Assembly (NCBI GenBank): GCA_963920525.1
Contig: OY986438.1
Span: 191,090,962 to 191,154,961, forward strand
Origin: Dichetophora obliterata
Lineage: Eukaryota > Arthropoda > Insecta > Diptera > Sciomyzidae
DNA length: 64,000 nucleotides
Direction of reading: 5' to 3'
In this document: positions 20,608 through 30,830 of the stretch, one piece after another
Position numbering within the stretch: the stretch's first letter is position 1
How the letters are laid out: the number at the start of each line of letters is the position of its first letter
Notes under the pieces: generated by a model
What the model was told of the DNA's origin: nothing
The model's input: the letters and a program-made list of their open reading frames with translations, nothing else
Databases searched by the model: none
Position numbers and translations under genes: made by a program

Positions 20608-21443
20608 TGTGGTTACTTATTATTCTTTTATACTTCAGAAAATAAATAAACACTTTTTGATTTAATTAAGTCTATATTTACAATCTCAATATTTACAAGA
20701 ACAGAAAATGTTTTATTGCAGCAAGAAATGCTGCAGGTCAATTTGCGCGCGTTCACGAAACTCAACTGAACTAGCTATGGTAGCATAGACCAGAGCCCAT
20801 GCCACCACAGCATATTAAAAATCCGCTGCAACGCTACGTATAGCGTCGCAAACACACACATAGCCGCAACGAATATAATTACTTTTTCCATTGTTTATAA
20901 AAACGTAAAACAATGCAATGAGCGTCAACGGTCGTTGACGCTGGCATTTATAAATGTCCGACTCGTCATCAGCGCTAATGACGCGACGGACAATGCGATA
21001 AGCAAATGCTTACGCTGCACATACCAGCTATGTGCTGGCGACTCAATGGCCTGCGTGTTGGGTAGCTAGTCCAACAGGCAGGCAACGATCGCTAAGCATA
21101 GACACAGTCAGAACGTAATATGACCGCCATAGAGAGCCGTTATTCAGCGACATAAATTTGATCGCTATACTTGACGGTTTGTTACTTATGACAAGGCGTC
21201 AGATGGCGAGAAAGTCAACGCGTTCTGAACTAGTTAAAACCAATGGAATGCCTGCTGAAATAAGAGCAGCGGCAGTCAAATATGTGACGAATTATTTGCT
21301 TGGCTTACCACTTCATGATAAGCCAAGCAAAGTTAGTCATTGTGTTGGCGACTGTGTGTGTCAGGTTATTTAGCGACAGAGTGTCGCTGGATAGCTTGAA
21401 GAGCTGCAGAGTGAGGGATGGCGTCACTGAAGGTTCCGCCACA
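20608..21443 (-). repeat. 3' LTR of the gypsy element
   Basis: This is the 836-bp LTR downstream of pol. It contains a GC-containing stem CGTCAACGGTCGTTGACG and an ATTTATAAATGT box that may be the promoter/TATA region. The 71-codon open frame inside it (21158-21373) occurs identically in the other LTR and is not a gene. A diverged relative is the solo LTR at 3400-4426. Confidence 0.93.
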
Positions 21444-21457
21444 ATACTCCCCCCCTA
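21444..21457 (-). promoter_or_regulatory. Polypurine tract of the gypsy element
   Basis: On the minus strand the run GGGGGGGAGTAT lies directly before the 3' LTR. Such purine runs resist RNase H and prime plus-strand DNA synthesis. The same tract marks the junction of the older gypsy fragment with EVE-2 at 16236-16247. Confidence 0.85.
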
Positions 21458-24400
21458 GCGCTTAAGGCGCGATATGTTGAATCGCTGCGGCCTGCAAACT
21501 CTCCTACCGCTTCGTGTAAGGACCGGCGATGACATCTGTGAAAATTTCGCCGGCTGTCGATATGGTGACGCAGTTCTTGCGTTTGGTATTTCACCAGTCT
21601 GTTGCGTCTTTCTTTTAGCCTTTTGCTTTTGTCCAGCGATGTCCACCGGTGGGTCGGAAAATGTCACGACCTTTTTTTGACGAATGAGCGTGGGCTTTGC
21701 ACGTCCCGCGGTGTCCAACGGTTGGTCGGAAAATGTCACGACCTTTTTTTGACGAATGTGCGCGGGCTTTGCACGTCCCGCGGTGTCCAACGGTTGGTCG
21801 GAAAATGTCACGACCTTTTTTCGAAGAATGGGCGCGGGTTTTGCACGTCCCGCGGTGTCCAACGGTTGGTCGGAAAATGTCACGACCGCGTCTCGACGAT
21901 TGTGCGATTTAGTTGGCGCAGAGTCGATAAGCTCTTTAGGCATGAAAGCTGCTTTCAACCTATCGATTGATATTTTCGCTGCTTTGCCCTTGATGTTGAT
22001 GGTAAAATACTTGTCGTTTCTTTCAATGACTTCGTACGGGCCATCATACCGTGGCAGCAGCGGGCGTTGGACCTTGTCGATTCGGACAAATACATGCGAG
22101 CAATTATTCAATTCGCTCTGCACGAAAACTTTTGGCTTATCGTGATGCTTGATCGAGGCAGGTGCAATTTTTTGCATTGCTTCTCTAAGCTCTACTATGA
22201 AGTCGGCTTCGCTGATTTTTTTAGCCGAAGGTGTCAGGAATTCCCCCGGGATCTTCAATGTTTCGCCGTAAACCATTTCTGCTGGCGTCGATCCGATGTC
22301 CTCTTTGATGACGGAGCGTAACCCAAGGAGTATGAGCGGCAATATGTCGCACCAGTTGTCGTTTTCGTGGCATGTAATAGCTGCCTTGAGGGTGCGGTGC
22401 CACCTTTCTATCATGCCATTAGCCTGTGGGTGATATGGGGTAGTTCGATAATGACTAATGCCGAGAAGAGAGTTAAGCTGTCGAAATAGGTCCGACTCAA
22501 ACTGCCTTCCGAGGTCGCTAGTTATCTTAAGCGGTTTTCCAAAACGAGCTACCCATCCTGATAGCAGGTTCCTGGCGACGGTCTCTGCCGTCATGTCAGG
22601 TATTGGAATCGCTTCCGGCCATCTCGTATATCTGTCAATTATCGTAAGACAGTAACGATTTTCCCGTGAAATCGTGAGCGGTCCGACTAGGTCGATGTTT
22701 ATGTGCTCGAAACGTTCACTCGGGTTGGTGTACAAACCTAGCTGCGATTTGTTGTGCTTCGTCACTTTGCTTCGCTGGCAAGGGATGCAGTGGCGAACGA
22801 ATTCACTTATTTCAGCCTTCATGTTGGGCCAAACAAACCTCTCTGTGACTAACTTGACTGTAGATTTGGCGCCTGGATGAGCAGCGCCATGTAGTTTGGT
22901 CATGACGTCTGTGCGCAACTTACGAGGCACTAACGGGCGGACTTTACCACGCGATGTATCGCAGTAAATGAAAGTTTCTGCGCCAGGTACTTTTAGCTTC
23001 TCAATTATCAAAGAGGTTGATGGTGCTTTTGCATTTATGAATTTTTGCATCTCCGTGTCGCGGGCTTGTTCGCGTGCTAGTTCTTCAAAATCAAAGCCGG
23101 ATCCCGTTGTTAATTGCTGAACGCGAGATAGCGCGTCGGCCACGTCGTTATCTTTACCGGGAACATGACGAATGTCGGTTGTGAACTGGCCTATATAATC
23201 CAGGTGTCGTGCCTGTCGAGGTGACGCCTTATCCAAGTTTTGTTTGAAGGCAAACGTAATAGGTTTATGGTCCGTGAAAATTGAAAATTCTCGACCCTCG
23301 ACCATATATTTGAAATGCTTGACAGCCTGATAAATCGCCAGGAGTTCTCTGTCATAAGTGCTGTATTTCACCTGTGGCTCTGTTAATTTTTTTGAGTAAA
23401 AGCCTAGAGGTTGCAGCACGCCGTTAACGTGCTGATGTAGCACTGCTCCGACTGCGTAATCAGAGGCATCGACACTCAGTGAAAGTTTTGCATTTGGTGC
23501 TGGGTGAAAAAGCAAGGTTGCATTGGCCAATTCTTTTTTGCATCTTTTGAAAGCGCCATCTGTTGACGCAGACCATGACAATGGCGTTGTGTCATTTTTC
23601 TTATTGCCAACTATCATCGATTGCAACAACGCCTGGGTGGCGGCCGTGTTTGGTATGAAACGCCGATAATAATTAAGCATGCCTAAGAATCTTTTTAGCT
23701 CTTTTGCTGTCTTAGGCTTGCTGAAATCCCTAATGGCCTGTACCTTCTCATCGGCTGGCTTGATGCCTTGGCTATTTACTTTGTGCCCTAGGAATTTTAC
23801 TTCTGATTGGCCGAACGAGCATTTGGCCACATTAATTGCGAGGCCATTTTCGCGCAACAATTGAAAAATTCGCCGTAAATGCGTCTCATGTTGCTCAATA
23901 CTTTCAGAAGCTACGCAGATATCGTCTATGTAAACAAAGGCGTAATGCGTCTCGGCAGCCAATATTTGATTGATGTGCCGCTGAAAAGTTTGTGCAGCAT
24001 TTCTCAACCCAAAGGTCATGAATTTGAATTGGTATAAGCCGAAAGGTGTTGTAATGGCCGTTTTTGGTATATCGGCCGGCTCTACTGGGATCTGATGGTA
24101 AGCCCGTTGCAGATCGATGGTAGAAAAAATTTTCTTTCCATGCAGTATACTTGAAAAATCTTGCACGTATGGGATGGGATAGCGGTCGGGCAGCGTTCTC
24201 TCATTGAGTGCCCGGTAATCACCGCAAGGGCGCCAAGAACCGTCTTTTTTCTTAACCATGTGCAGAGGACTAGCCCAGTTGCTGTCCGAAGGCTCGCAGA
24301 TACCATTCTCTATTAAAAATTGGAACTCTGCTTTTGCGGCCTCAAGCTTGTCTGGAGCCAGACGACGGGGGCGCGCATGCGTTGGCGGGCCGTTGGTCAC

Positions 24401-24997
24401 GATATGATGCGTAACTCCTGACCGAGGTGCCGCAACCCCCTGGCGCATGACAGTAATGTCTTTGTATTGCGCGAGAATATTGGCAAACGGGTCATTTATG
24501 TTAAATGTAAAAAAGGTTGGCTTACCCTTATTAGCTGCGACGCCTGATATTTGATGGCTGGTTTCACGATCGACCAAAGTGCTGTTGCGCATGTCGACGA
24601 GTAGCCCAAAGTTCTGCAGAAAGTCAGCTCCAATAAGCGGGGATTTAACGTCCGCAATTACGAAGTCCCAGGTAAACTTCCTTCGAAGGCCAAAATCCAG
24701 GGAGACCCTCTTTGAGCCATAAGTGGCAATATGCGAGCCGTTGGCCGCAAACAACTTAAATTCGTGTGGAGCATTGTAACGTTCTGCTCCACTCGGTGGA
24801 ATGACCGACACGTCGGCTCCTGTATCGATGAGGAACCGCCTGCAGGTTGCAGCGTCGGTCACGTACAGACGACTTACATCAAAGTCGCCACCGGAGTCGT
24901 CTGTAGTGGGTGGCTCGCTTACTGGTTTTTTGCCTTGTACGCGCAGGGCGGGCGGCATCCATAGGCGTTGTCGCCGAACGTGCGATGGGGCCAGCAT
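21455..24997 (-). CDS. pol: Gypsy Pol polyprotein (protease, reverse transcriptase, RNase H, integrase)
   Basis: This is an open frame of about 1180 codons, expressed by -1 frameshifting from gag, so its true start is the slip site at 24925-24931. The retroviral-type protease has DTGA at about residues 58-61. The reverse transcriptase has YIDD at 356-359 within FVYIDDI. RNase H follows, with [14 protein letters not shown]. Integrase carries the HHCC zinc module (H...H...CIPC) and a catalytic core with [19 protein letters not shown] and the Glu in GMIERWHRT. The C-terminal tail has four tandem units of about 25 residues containing [18 protein letters not shown], then a basic LTRSGRR end. No defect is visible. 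It makes and integrates the element's DNA inside cytoplasmic particles and the nucleus. Confidence 0.95.
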   Translation of the reverse strand: MLAPSHVRRQRLWMPPALRVQGKKPVSEPPTTDDSGGDFDVSRLYVTDAATCRRFLIDTGADVSVIPPSGAERYNAPHEFKLFAANGSHIATYGSKRVSLDFGLRRKFTWDFVIADVKSPLIGADFLQNFGLLVDMRNSTLVDRETSHQISGVAANKGKPTFFTFNINDPFANILAQYKDITVMRQGVAAPRSGVTHHIVTNGPPTHARPRRLAPDKLEAAKAEFQFLIENGICEPSDSNWASPLHMVKKKDGSWRPCGDYRALNERTLPDRYPIPYVQDFSSILHGKKIFSTIDLQRAYHQIPVEPADIPKTAITTPFGLYQFKFMTFGLRNAAQTFQRHINQILAAETHYAFVYIDDICVASESIEQHETHLRRIFQLLRENGLAINVAKCSFGQSEVKFLGHKVNSQGIKPADEKVQAIRDFSKPKTAKELKRFLGMLNYYRRFIPNTAATQALLQSMIVGNKKNDTTPLSWSASTDGAFKRCKKELANATLLFHPAPNAKLSLSVDASDYAVGAVLHQHVNGVLQPLGFYSKKLTEPQVKYSTYDRELLAIYQAVKHFKYMVEGREFSIFTDHKPITFAFKQNLDKASPRQARHLDYIGQFTTDIRHVPGKDNDVADALSRVQQLTTGSGFDFEELAREQARDTEMQKFINAKAPSTSLIIEKLKVPGAETFIYCDTSRGKVRPLVPRKLRTDVMTKLHGAAHPGAKSTVKLVTERFVWPNMKAEISEFVRHCIPCQRSKVTKHNKSQLGLYTNPSERFEHINIDLVGPLTISRENRYCLTIIDRYTRWPEAIPIPDMTAETVARNLLSGWVARFGKPLKITSDLGRQFESDLFRQLNSLLGISHYRTTPYHPQANGMIERWHRTLKAAITCHENDNWCDILPLILLGLRSVIKEDIGSTPAEMVYGETLKIPGEFLTPSAKKISEADFIVELREAMQKIAPASIKHHDKPKVFVQSELNNCSHVFVRIDKVQRPLLPRYDGPYEVIERNDKYFTINIKGKAAKISIDRLKAAFMPKELIDSAPTKSHNRRDAVVTFSDQPLDTAGRAKPAPILRKKVVTFSDQPLDTAGRAKPAHIRQKKVVTFSDQPLDTAGRAKPTLIRQKKVVTFSDPPVDIAGQKQKAKRKTQQTGEIPNARTASPYRQPAKFSQMSSPVLTRSGRRVCRPQRFNISRLKR

Positions 24998-26070
24998 ATT
25001 GGGTGTTGGCCTCTGCCACCCCTGTGTCGCGTAGCTGGTCTTTGAGGACTTCGCAGGCGAGTAAAATCTTCATGCGCTGCTGCGCCGTGTCTCAAAGGTT
25101 GCGGGGGGCCGGAGAAGCGTGGTGGCAATTGGGCCGCCCTCGGGGCAGTTCGCACATTAGAGCTGGTGCGTAGCCGTGGCAGATCCGCTGCCTGTCCATA
25201 CTTGTCGGCTCTACCCATGCCACTGTACACTGGCATGGGCTCGAAATCCTGATCAAAAAAATATTCAAGAGGGTGATCAGGTGCGAGTTCCGCAGGTAGC
25301 GCTTTTCTCTCTCGTGCGCGAGGCTCGCGGCGGCGGTGCCGTGGTGTCTGATATCGGCGCGGATGATCGCGCTCATATAATGCATCTTCCAAACGATGCA
25401 AGCGTTTTAGTAGGTTTTCGTCTGCTGTTGGCGCGTCTGCAGGTGACGCTGCTGCTACCTGTCTGGGTCGGTAAGCACCCGTTTCCATTATTTTGTCCGC
25501 CAGCGCGGCACGTTGGACGAGCTCCACGTTTACTGTCTGGAGCAGCCCTTGCACTTGTGGAGGCAAACGGGCGGTCCACAGGTTCTCGAGCATTTTGTCA
25601 CTCATGTTTTTCCCGCCGAGATCGCGCATTTCATTTAACAACTGCGATGGGCGACGGTCGCCCAATTCGCATTCCGAGAGAAGCTGACGAAGCTTCTCCT
25701 GTTCACTCGCGCTGAACACTTGCATCAATTTATCTTTGATGCAATCATACCGATCTGCTGACGGCGGTTCGCGCACAATGTCACTAACTTGGCGCAACAC
25801 ATTTTTTTCCAATGCGCCCACTACCGTGTAGAAACGGTCACTGTCACTTTTAATTCGCAGCTTTGCGAACTGCGCCTCTATTTGCAGGAACCAAAGATCG
25901 GGCGAGTCATGCCAGAAGTTTGGTGTCTGCACCGCGACCTTATTATTAGCGGACACGGTGGCCTCTGTTACCGCAGATGCCGAAGGAATAGCGGTGTCCG
26001 AACCACCTGCTGCGCCTTCTTCGATTTGGCGAGCAACTTCACTTTGTGCGTCACTTTTGTTTTCCGCCAT
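24919..26070 (-). CDS. gag: Gypsy Gag protein
   Basis: This is an open frame of 383 residues beginning MAENKSDAQ, 80-100 bases after the primer-binding site. It has a helical capsid-like core ([17 protein letters not shown]... to about residue 190) typical of fly Ty3/gypsy Gag, then a basic, Arg/Pro-rich nucleic-acid-binding tail. Near the end a Cys/His cluster ([20 protein letters not shown]) resembles the degenerate zinc knuckle of this clade; a canonical CCHC box is absent. The stop follows KAKNQ and overlaps pol by 79 nt. Gag forms the particle that packages the element's RNA. Confidence 0.92.
   Translation of the reverse strand: MAENKSDAQSEVARQIEEGAAGGSDTAIPSASAVTEATVSANNKVAVQTPNFWHDSPDLWFLQIEAQFAKLRIKSDSDRFYTVVGALEKNVLRQVSDIVREPPSADRYDCIKDKLMQVFSASEQEKLRQLLSECELGDRRPSQLLNEMRDLGGKNMSDKMLENLWTARLPPQVQGLLQTVNVELVQRAALADKIMETGAYRPRQVAAASPADAPTADENLLKRLHRLEDALYERDHPRRYQTPRHRRREPRARERKALPAELAPDHPLEYFFDQDFEPMPVYSGMGRADKYGQAADLPRLRTSSNVRTAPRAAQLPPRFSGPPQPLRHGAAAHEDFTRLRSPQRPATRHRGGRGQHPICWPHRTFGDNAYGCRPPCAYKAKNQ
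24925..24931 (-). promoter_or_regulatory. -1 ribosomal frameshift slip site, A-AAA-AAC
   Basis: On the minus strand the heptamer AAAAAAC lies in the gag/pol overlap, in the correct phase (gag codons GCA AAA AAC). A -1 slip here leads from gag directly into the open pol frame, a few codons before the gag stop. This is the canonical X-XXY-YYZ form. I did not model a downstream pseudoknot. Confidence 0.85.
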
Positions 26071-26148
26071 TATTTTAGTCGTTTATGCACTTAGAGTTCA
26101 CGATACGAAAGTTTAGCAGAGTTTTTTTAAAATATAACGTGTCTTTTG

Positions 26149-26166
26149 ATCACGTCGGGGTCACCA
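26149..26166 (-). promoter_or_regulatory. Primer-binding site, tRNA-Trp type
   Basis: Two bases after the 5' LTR the minus strand reads TGGTGACCCCGACGTGAT. The plus-strand complement, ATCACGTCGGGGTCACCA, agrees with the conserved 3' end of animal tRNA-Trp plus CCA as I remember it. It should prime minus-strand DNA synthesis. Confidence 0.8.
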
Positions 26167-26168
26167 AT

Positions 26169-27004
26169 TGTGGTTACTTATTATTCTTTTATACTTCAGA
26201 AAATAAATAAACACTTTTTGATTTAATTAAGTCTATATTTACAATCTCAATATTTACAAGAACAGAAAATGTTTTATTGCAGCAAGAAATGCTGCAGGTC
26301 CATTTGCGCGCGTTCACGAAACTCAACTGAACTAGCTATGGTAGCATAGACCAGAGCCCATGCCACCACAGCATATTAAAAATCCGCTGCAACGCTACGT
26401 ATAGCGTCGCAAACACACACATAGCCGCAACGAATATAATTACTTTTTCCATTGTTTATAAAAACGTAAAACAATGCAATGAGCGTCAACGGTCGTTGAC
26501 GCTGGCATTTATAAATGTCCGACTCGTCATCAGCGCTAATGACGCGACGGACAATGCGATAAGCAAATGCTTACGCTGCACATACCAGCTATGTGCTGGC
26601 GACTCAATGGCCTGCGTGTTGGGTAGCTAGTCCAACAGGCAGGCAACGATCGCTAAGCATAGACACAGTCAGAACGTAATATGACCGCCATAGAGAGCCG
26701 TTATTCAGCGACATAAATTTGATCGCTATACTTGACGGTTTGTTACTTATGACAAGGCGTCAGATGGCGAGAAAGTCAACGCGTTCTGAACTAGTTAAAA
26801 CCAATGGAATGCCTGCTGAAATAAGAGCAGCGGCAGTCAAATATGTGACGAATTATTTGCTTGGCTTACCACTTCATGATAAGCCAAGCAAAGTTAGTCA
26901 TTGTGTTGGCGACTGTGTGTGTCAGGTTATTTAGCGACAGAGTGTCGCTGGATAGCTTGAAGAGCTGCAGAGTGAGGGATGGCGTCACTGAAGGTTCCGC
27001 CACA
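26169..27004 (-). repeat. 5' LTR of the gypsy element
   Basis: This is the 836-bp upstream LTR. It is identical to the 3' LTR except for C at 26301 in place of A at 20740, as far as I can compare by eye. It should carry the promoter for the full-length transcript, which runs on the minus strand. Confidence 0.93.
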
Positions 27005-28096
27005 GTATCATCACATATAATGCAGTCAATGCTTGTGGAAGATGTCTGATATAACACGCTGGGATTAATGCTTCGTCTTTGACTGAAAATTTCATCCAGT
27101 TGGTTCCAAAACGGACAAATTTTGTTCACATATTCTGAAAAGAAAATAAGTTGTTAAAATAACTTAGAACAAAACTTAAAAAATTAGCACTTACCACTCA
27201 CGCTTTTTTCTTCTCCATTAGCCATTAAGCCTGCCCCAGTCTGTTTCTTCCAAGTCACTGCCGAAACGTAACTAGTTTTCAGGTTACGCATCTTCGATTT
27301 GATAACGCACCACTCCAAGTTGCTTAAGATGAAACATTTTTCTTTTAGTTTTGTATAAAACTTCGCACACGTTGGTTTCTTTAAAAATTTTCTTATTTTA
27401 TTCTTATTCTAAATTTTTATTGAAAGAATTATGATGAACCTCAAATAATTCAGGATCATCTTTAATGGCTGAGATAACCTCGTCAAGCAGACTTGATGTC
27501 TGCTTCTCTGTCCATCTATGAGTTGGGTTGATCCGACGTCGCTTTGACTCGTTGCCATTCATCTAAGACAAATTAAATTTACAGAATATAATCAATAAAG
27601 CATAAATAATACGAATTAACTCTTAAATTTTAGTTAATAAACAAATATTTGCAAGTTTACTTACAGAATCCATCGCTCGTTTATTAAATGTCAAAAATAT
27701 TATAAAACCACGGTTGCATTAACGAAATATACGTGATGTTTACACCACGAATTTGTGTGGTAAGCTACGTATTTTTACTCCTGTACAAATTTGTTGTTGC
27801 AAAATACGCTTCAGTAAACTTACGGCAGATACGCTGCTTACGTCGCCAATACGGCGTTTATTAAATACCACTAATGACTTAATTATATGAGCGCTCACGT
27901 CTTCTACTATACGAGAAAAAATTGCAACTGATCGCAAAATAAGAAAATATTTTTATCAATTGGCTTGCAGAATTGTTGGTTCAGATAACGGGACTATTTT
28001 TCCATACAAGCATACAGGTCAAAGCAAACTGGATAATTTATTTTTGTTGCTCTCTATTTAATCTCTCTGTGACTTAATTATGTGAGCACAAGTGTA

Positions 28097-29427
28097 TGTA
28101 GATTAGGGTGTCCCAAAAGAATATTTTTTTCGAATTTAATAGTTGCTCAACCTTTGTTCGAAGTCTTATGAGGTCAAGTATTTTTGAGATTTTTTTCAGA
28201 TTTTTTGGAAGAGGTTTAGAGGTGGCGCTTAATCGGTTTTTCCCTAAAAACCGGGTTTTCGGAGATTTTTCGGATTCGAAGAAAAAGTTGGTCAATAACA
28301 GACATTTTCTAAGACTTTGAGTCGTCATTTTGAAAGACAATTGTTCAAACTTCACGTTAATGTACACAAATCAGAAGTTTTGGCAAATTTTTATGTCATT
28401 TGGGTGTCTCATATTGCATTTTTTCGTGACATTATCAAAAAAAACAGTTCATAACTTTTAAAAATTCCATCAAAATGAAAAAATGTAGTGATGCAGTTTG
28501 AATAATGGTAAATTCTAAGCAATTTAAAAATAAATATTTTAAAAGTTAAGTTAAGTTAAGCCGTTTCAAAGTTAAAGCCTTTACACTTGACTTTTGGTTT
28601 ACTTTTTACTTCAAATCAGTATTCGAAACGGCATACTGTACTGCCTCGGCTAGAACGCCTAAGCAGGAGATTCCTTCGTATAAGTTATGGGTCTCATCAC
28701 TTATATTTTCGTAGAAACCGTTTTTGTCGCCAATGTTGTGTGCAGGTGTTGCCCAGTCATTGTGGTTATATTACCAATACCTTTCCAGAAAATTGAAATT
28801 GGGTCTTTATACTCCCGTTGCCTAATGATGTTTAGTAGCCATTCTTCTTGTTCAGTAGGTGAATCCTGGTGTTGTTTTTTTCATATAACAATGGTTATAT
28901 GTACTATTCTAGCCCATAAACAAAAAGTGTTGTAATTTTTTTTTTTTTTTAACACATTGACCGACCCAAAACCAAATAAATAACAATGAAGTCAAAAATA
29001 TAAAATCCTAATGAAATGATTTCATTGCCATGATTCGGTTTTTACTCAAAAGGTCAATCAATGCAAGAAGAAACAAAATAATTCAGTGATAATTCAAAAT
29101 GAAATGAATAATAACTGTTTAAACTATTACAAGTGGTGATAGGTGAATGGTTCAATAGAGGTTGGAAACCAAATGCTTCAATCATTAATAAAACTCTTAT
29201 AACTAATTATAACTTAAACAATAATAGAGTTATTAAATGGATTAAAGATAATGATTAGACATGATTATTGAATAATTCTGTAATGAGTTAGGAGAGAAAG
29301 TAATCTTAACGGATAAATTGAGCACTTAAAGTTAATATTAAATTAAGTTGCTTATAAACTATAACATGAAGCCATAATGATTGATGGAATAATAAAAGAA
29401 TATTAAAGAGTAAAATAAAATTAAGGA
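28097..29427. other. Interval without a supportable gene
   Basis: It holds A+T-rich DNA, a short AGTTA microsatellite near 28545-28560 and a somewhat GC-richer patch at 28590-28880. Frames through the patch contain stops, and I recognise no domain. Short open frames on both strands look like chance. Confidence 0.4.
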
Positions 29428-30711
29428 ATATAAACCCAAGCAGTCACCTCATCTTCATAGATTCTAAGAAATGCAGCTCTCCAATTGGAGAGAGTGCTAG
29501 TTTCAATAGTGTTCAACTGACTGACAATAGGCAGATGAAATTATGGAAGCCATGACAAATTGAGACACTCTAGAAACCTTCTCCCTCATAGACAGTTGAT
29601 TAAAACCTTCAGGCCCAAATTTTCTATCTAAAATCCCAGACTCTAGCACCATATAATGAACAACAGCACATAAAATGGAGTTCTTCTTTCCTTTGTCCAT
29701 TTTTGAATTCGCCATTACAGTTAAAACATAAGGACCTCTAATCAAAGAATGCTTATCAGCATCCGAGAAGTCACTTGCGATTCGCTGTATGGGTACAGGA
29801 TGCTCCATCCTAAGAACCATTATCAGGATTTTACATGCTATATCAGGGAAAGAAGCAGCAATTCTGGGAAGAGTTACACTTTTCGCATTCGTTGGTTTCC
29901 CAATCTCAATGCCATATCTTGCAACAAGAGTGTCAAGATGAGCTCTGAGTTTATCAGAAATTTTATCTCTCTTATTAGGTCTTAAAATAGAAGGCCCTCT
30001 CAGCAAGTTGACAGCAACAAGAGCAAAGACATCAGTGGACCTTTGTTTAGAGTCAGGAGTTTTGGTTTTTATAATTCTCCTGATGGTTGACGGATTAAAT
30101 CCTACATACTGAGCTGCTTCCAAAATGGTGTTCAGCTCAGACACAAGGATTTTGGCCAACTCCTCATAGAAAGGGGTGATGTCCTGATCCTCATCAACAT
30201 CGACATCATCAGAGACAGTTAAAGATAGCTCAATGATTAGAGCTTTCAATCCAGAATCTCTGTTTAGATCACTATCATTAGGCATCTTCGAATCAATGAG
30301 TTTCTGAAGATCAACAAGTAACGAATTGAAAACTAAAGAGAAAGGACTAGCTGGATCAGAATCTTCAAAAGTGCCAAGATAAGATGATTCAGCAGAAGCT
30401 AGAGAATAGGAGCTGGAGCAAGGAAGATAAAGGTTAGATTTGGTTAATGATAAATCAAAATTTGAGAGGGACTGTTTATTGCTTTGGATTCTATCAATCA
30501 AATTGACCAAAAATAGGGTTAAAGGTCGAAAGGTTTTTCTCTGTTTGATTGCAGAAGCTCCCAATTAACCCTCTAACCACTTTTTTTGAAATAATGGAAA
30601 AAACTAGTCGTAATAATTTTTTCTAGATTAAAAACGACATTCTAAACACTTCTGCATCATTAGTTTTTCAATTTACCTTACCGTTTAACTTCCAGGTGAG
30701 AAAAGGTGAAA

Positions 30712-30727
30712 TATGCCTCGAGGCATA
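30712..30727. repeat. Subterminal palindrome of piggyBac, left
   Basis: TATGCCTCGAGGCATA is a perfect 16-bp palindrome, followed by ATTGTCGGTTT. The inverse arrangement occurs on the right side at 33080-33109. It is a plausible transposase-binding site. Confidence 0.7.
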
Positions 30728-30830
30728 ATTGTCGGTTTGAATGAAAAAAATTAAATCAGGTAGAAATTTCAATTTTGATGGATTTTATTTGAAAAATAGA
30801 TGAAGAGGTAAAAAAAAGGTGAACAATGGA

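Larger units (their letters stand above)
20608..27004 (-). mobile_element. Complete, young Ty3/gypsy LTR retrotransposon
   Basis: Two 836-bp LTRs (20608-21443 and 26169-27004) begin and end with TGT...ACA and differ at only one base that I can see (A at 20740, C at 26301). The flanks are GTAT on both sides (20604-20607 and 27005-27008), a 4-bp target duplication. Between them lie a primer-binding site, gag, pol in the -1 frame and a polypurine tract, with no stop or frameshift in either gene. There is no env. The near-identity of the LTRs implies very recent insertion, so this is a candidate active element. Confidence 0.95.
20138..27562 (-). pseudogene. Harbinger Myb/SANT-like protein gene, interrupted by gypsy
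   Basis: The start ATG at 27560-27562 opens a peptide with RWTEKQTSSLLDEVISAIKD, a Myb/SANT (trihelix-like) opening. Further exons follow near 27380-27195 (SYVSAVTWKKQTGAG) and 27135-27005. The frame then resumes beyond the gypsy insertion at 20607-20138, with Asp/Thr/Met-rich short repeats and a long C-terminal coiled coil rich in Glu, Lys and Arg. In Harbinger elements the Myb-like partner helps the nuclease find DNA and enter the nucleus. Exon borders are approximate. The 6.4-kb gypsy element with its GTAT duplication splits the coding sequence, so this copy cannot make the protein normally. Confidence 0.75.
18303..27872 (+). mobile_element. PIF/Harbinger transposon containing a gypsy element
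   Basis: The ends AGTGGTATTCAAT.AACG.CGTAT and the inverse ending ATACGGCGTTTATTAAATACCACT match over about 22 bp with a few differences. They are flanked by AAT on both sides (18300-18302 and 27873-27875), a 3-bp target duplication as expected for PIF/Harbinger. Removing the gypsy element leaves about 3.17 kb with the two standard genes, a DDE transposase and a Myb/SANT-like protein. It sits in the 5' untranslated part of Tc1-C. Confidence 0.85.
16877..28094 (-). mobile_element. Tc1-like transposon C, expanded to 11.2 kb by nested insertions
   Basis: The left end CACTTGTGCTCACATAATTA and its complement at 28075-28094 are flanked by TA (16875-16876 and 28095-28096). Internal copies of the end sequence (GTGCTCATATAATTAAGTCA near 17077 and its inverse near 27875) show the IR/DR design with about 220-bp ends. 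Subtracting the Harbinger insertion (18303-27872 plus 3 bp) leaves about 1645 bp, a normal Tc1 size. Confidence 0.9.

Noticed and set aside
21158..21373. 71-codon open frame, repeated at 26719-26934
   Set aside because: It lies in the LTR and is duplicated only because the LTR is. No domain or start context supports it.
28587..28796. Possible transposase fragment in the GC-richer patch
   Set aside because: The Cys/Arg-rich peptides on either strand are interrupted by stops, and no family motif could be matched.
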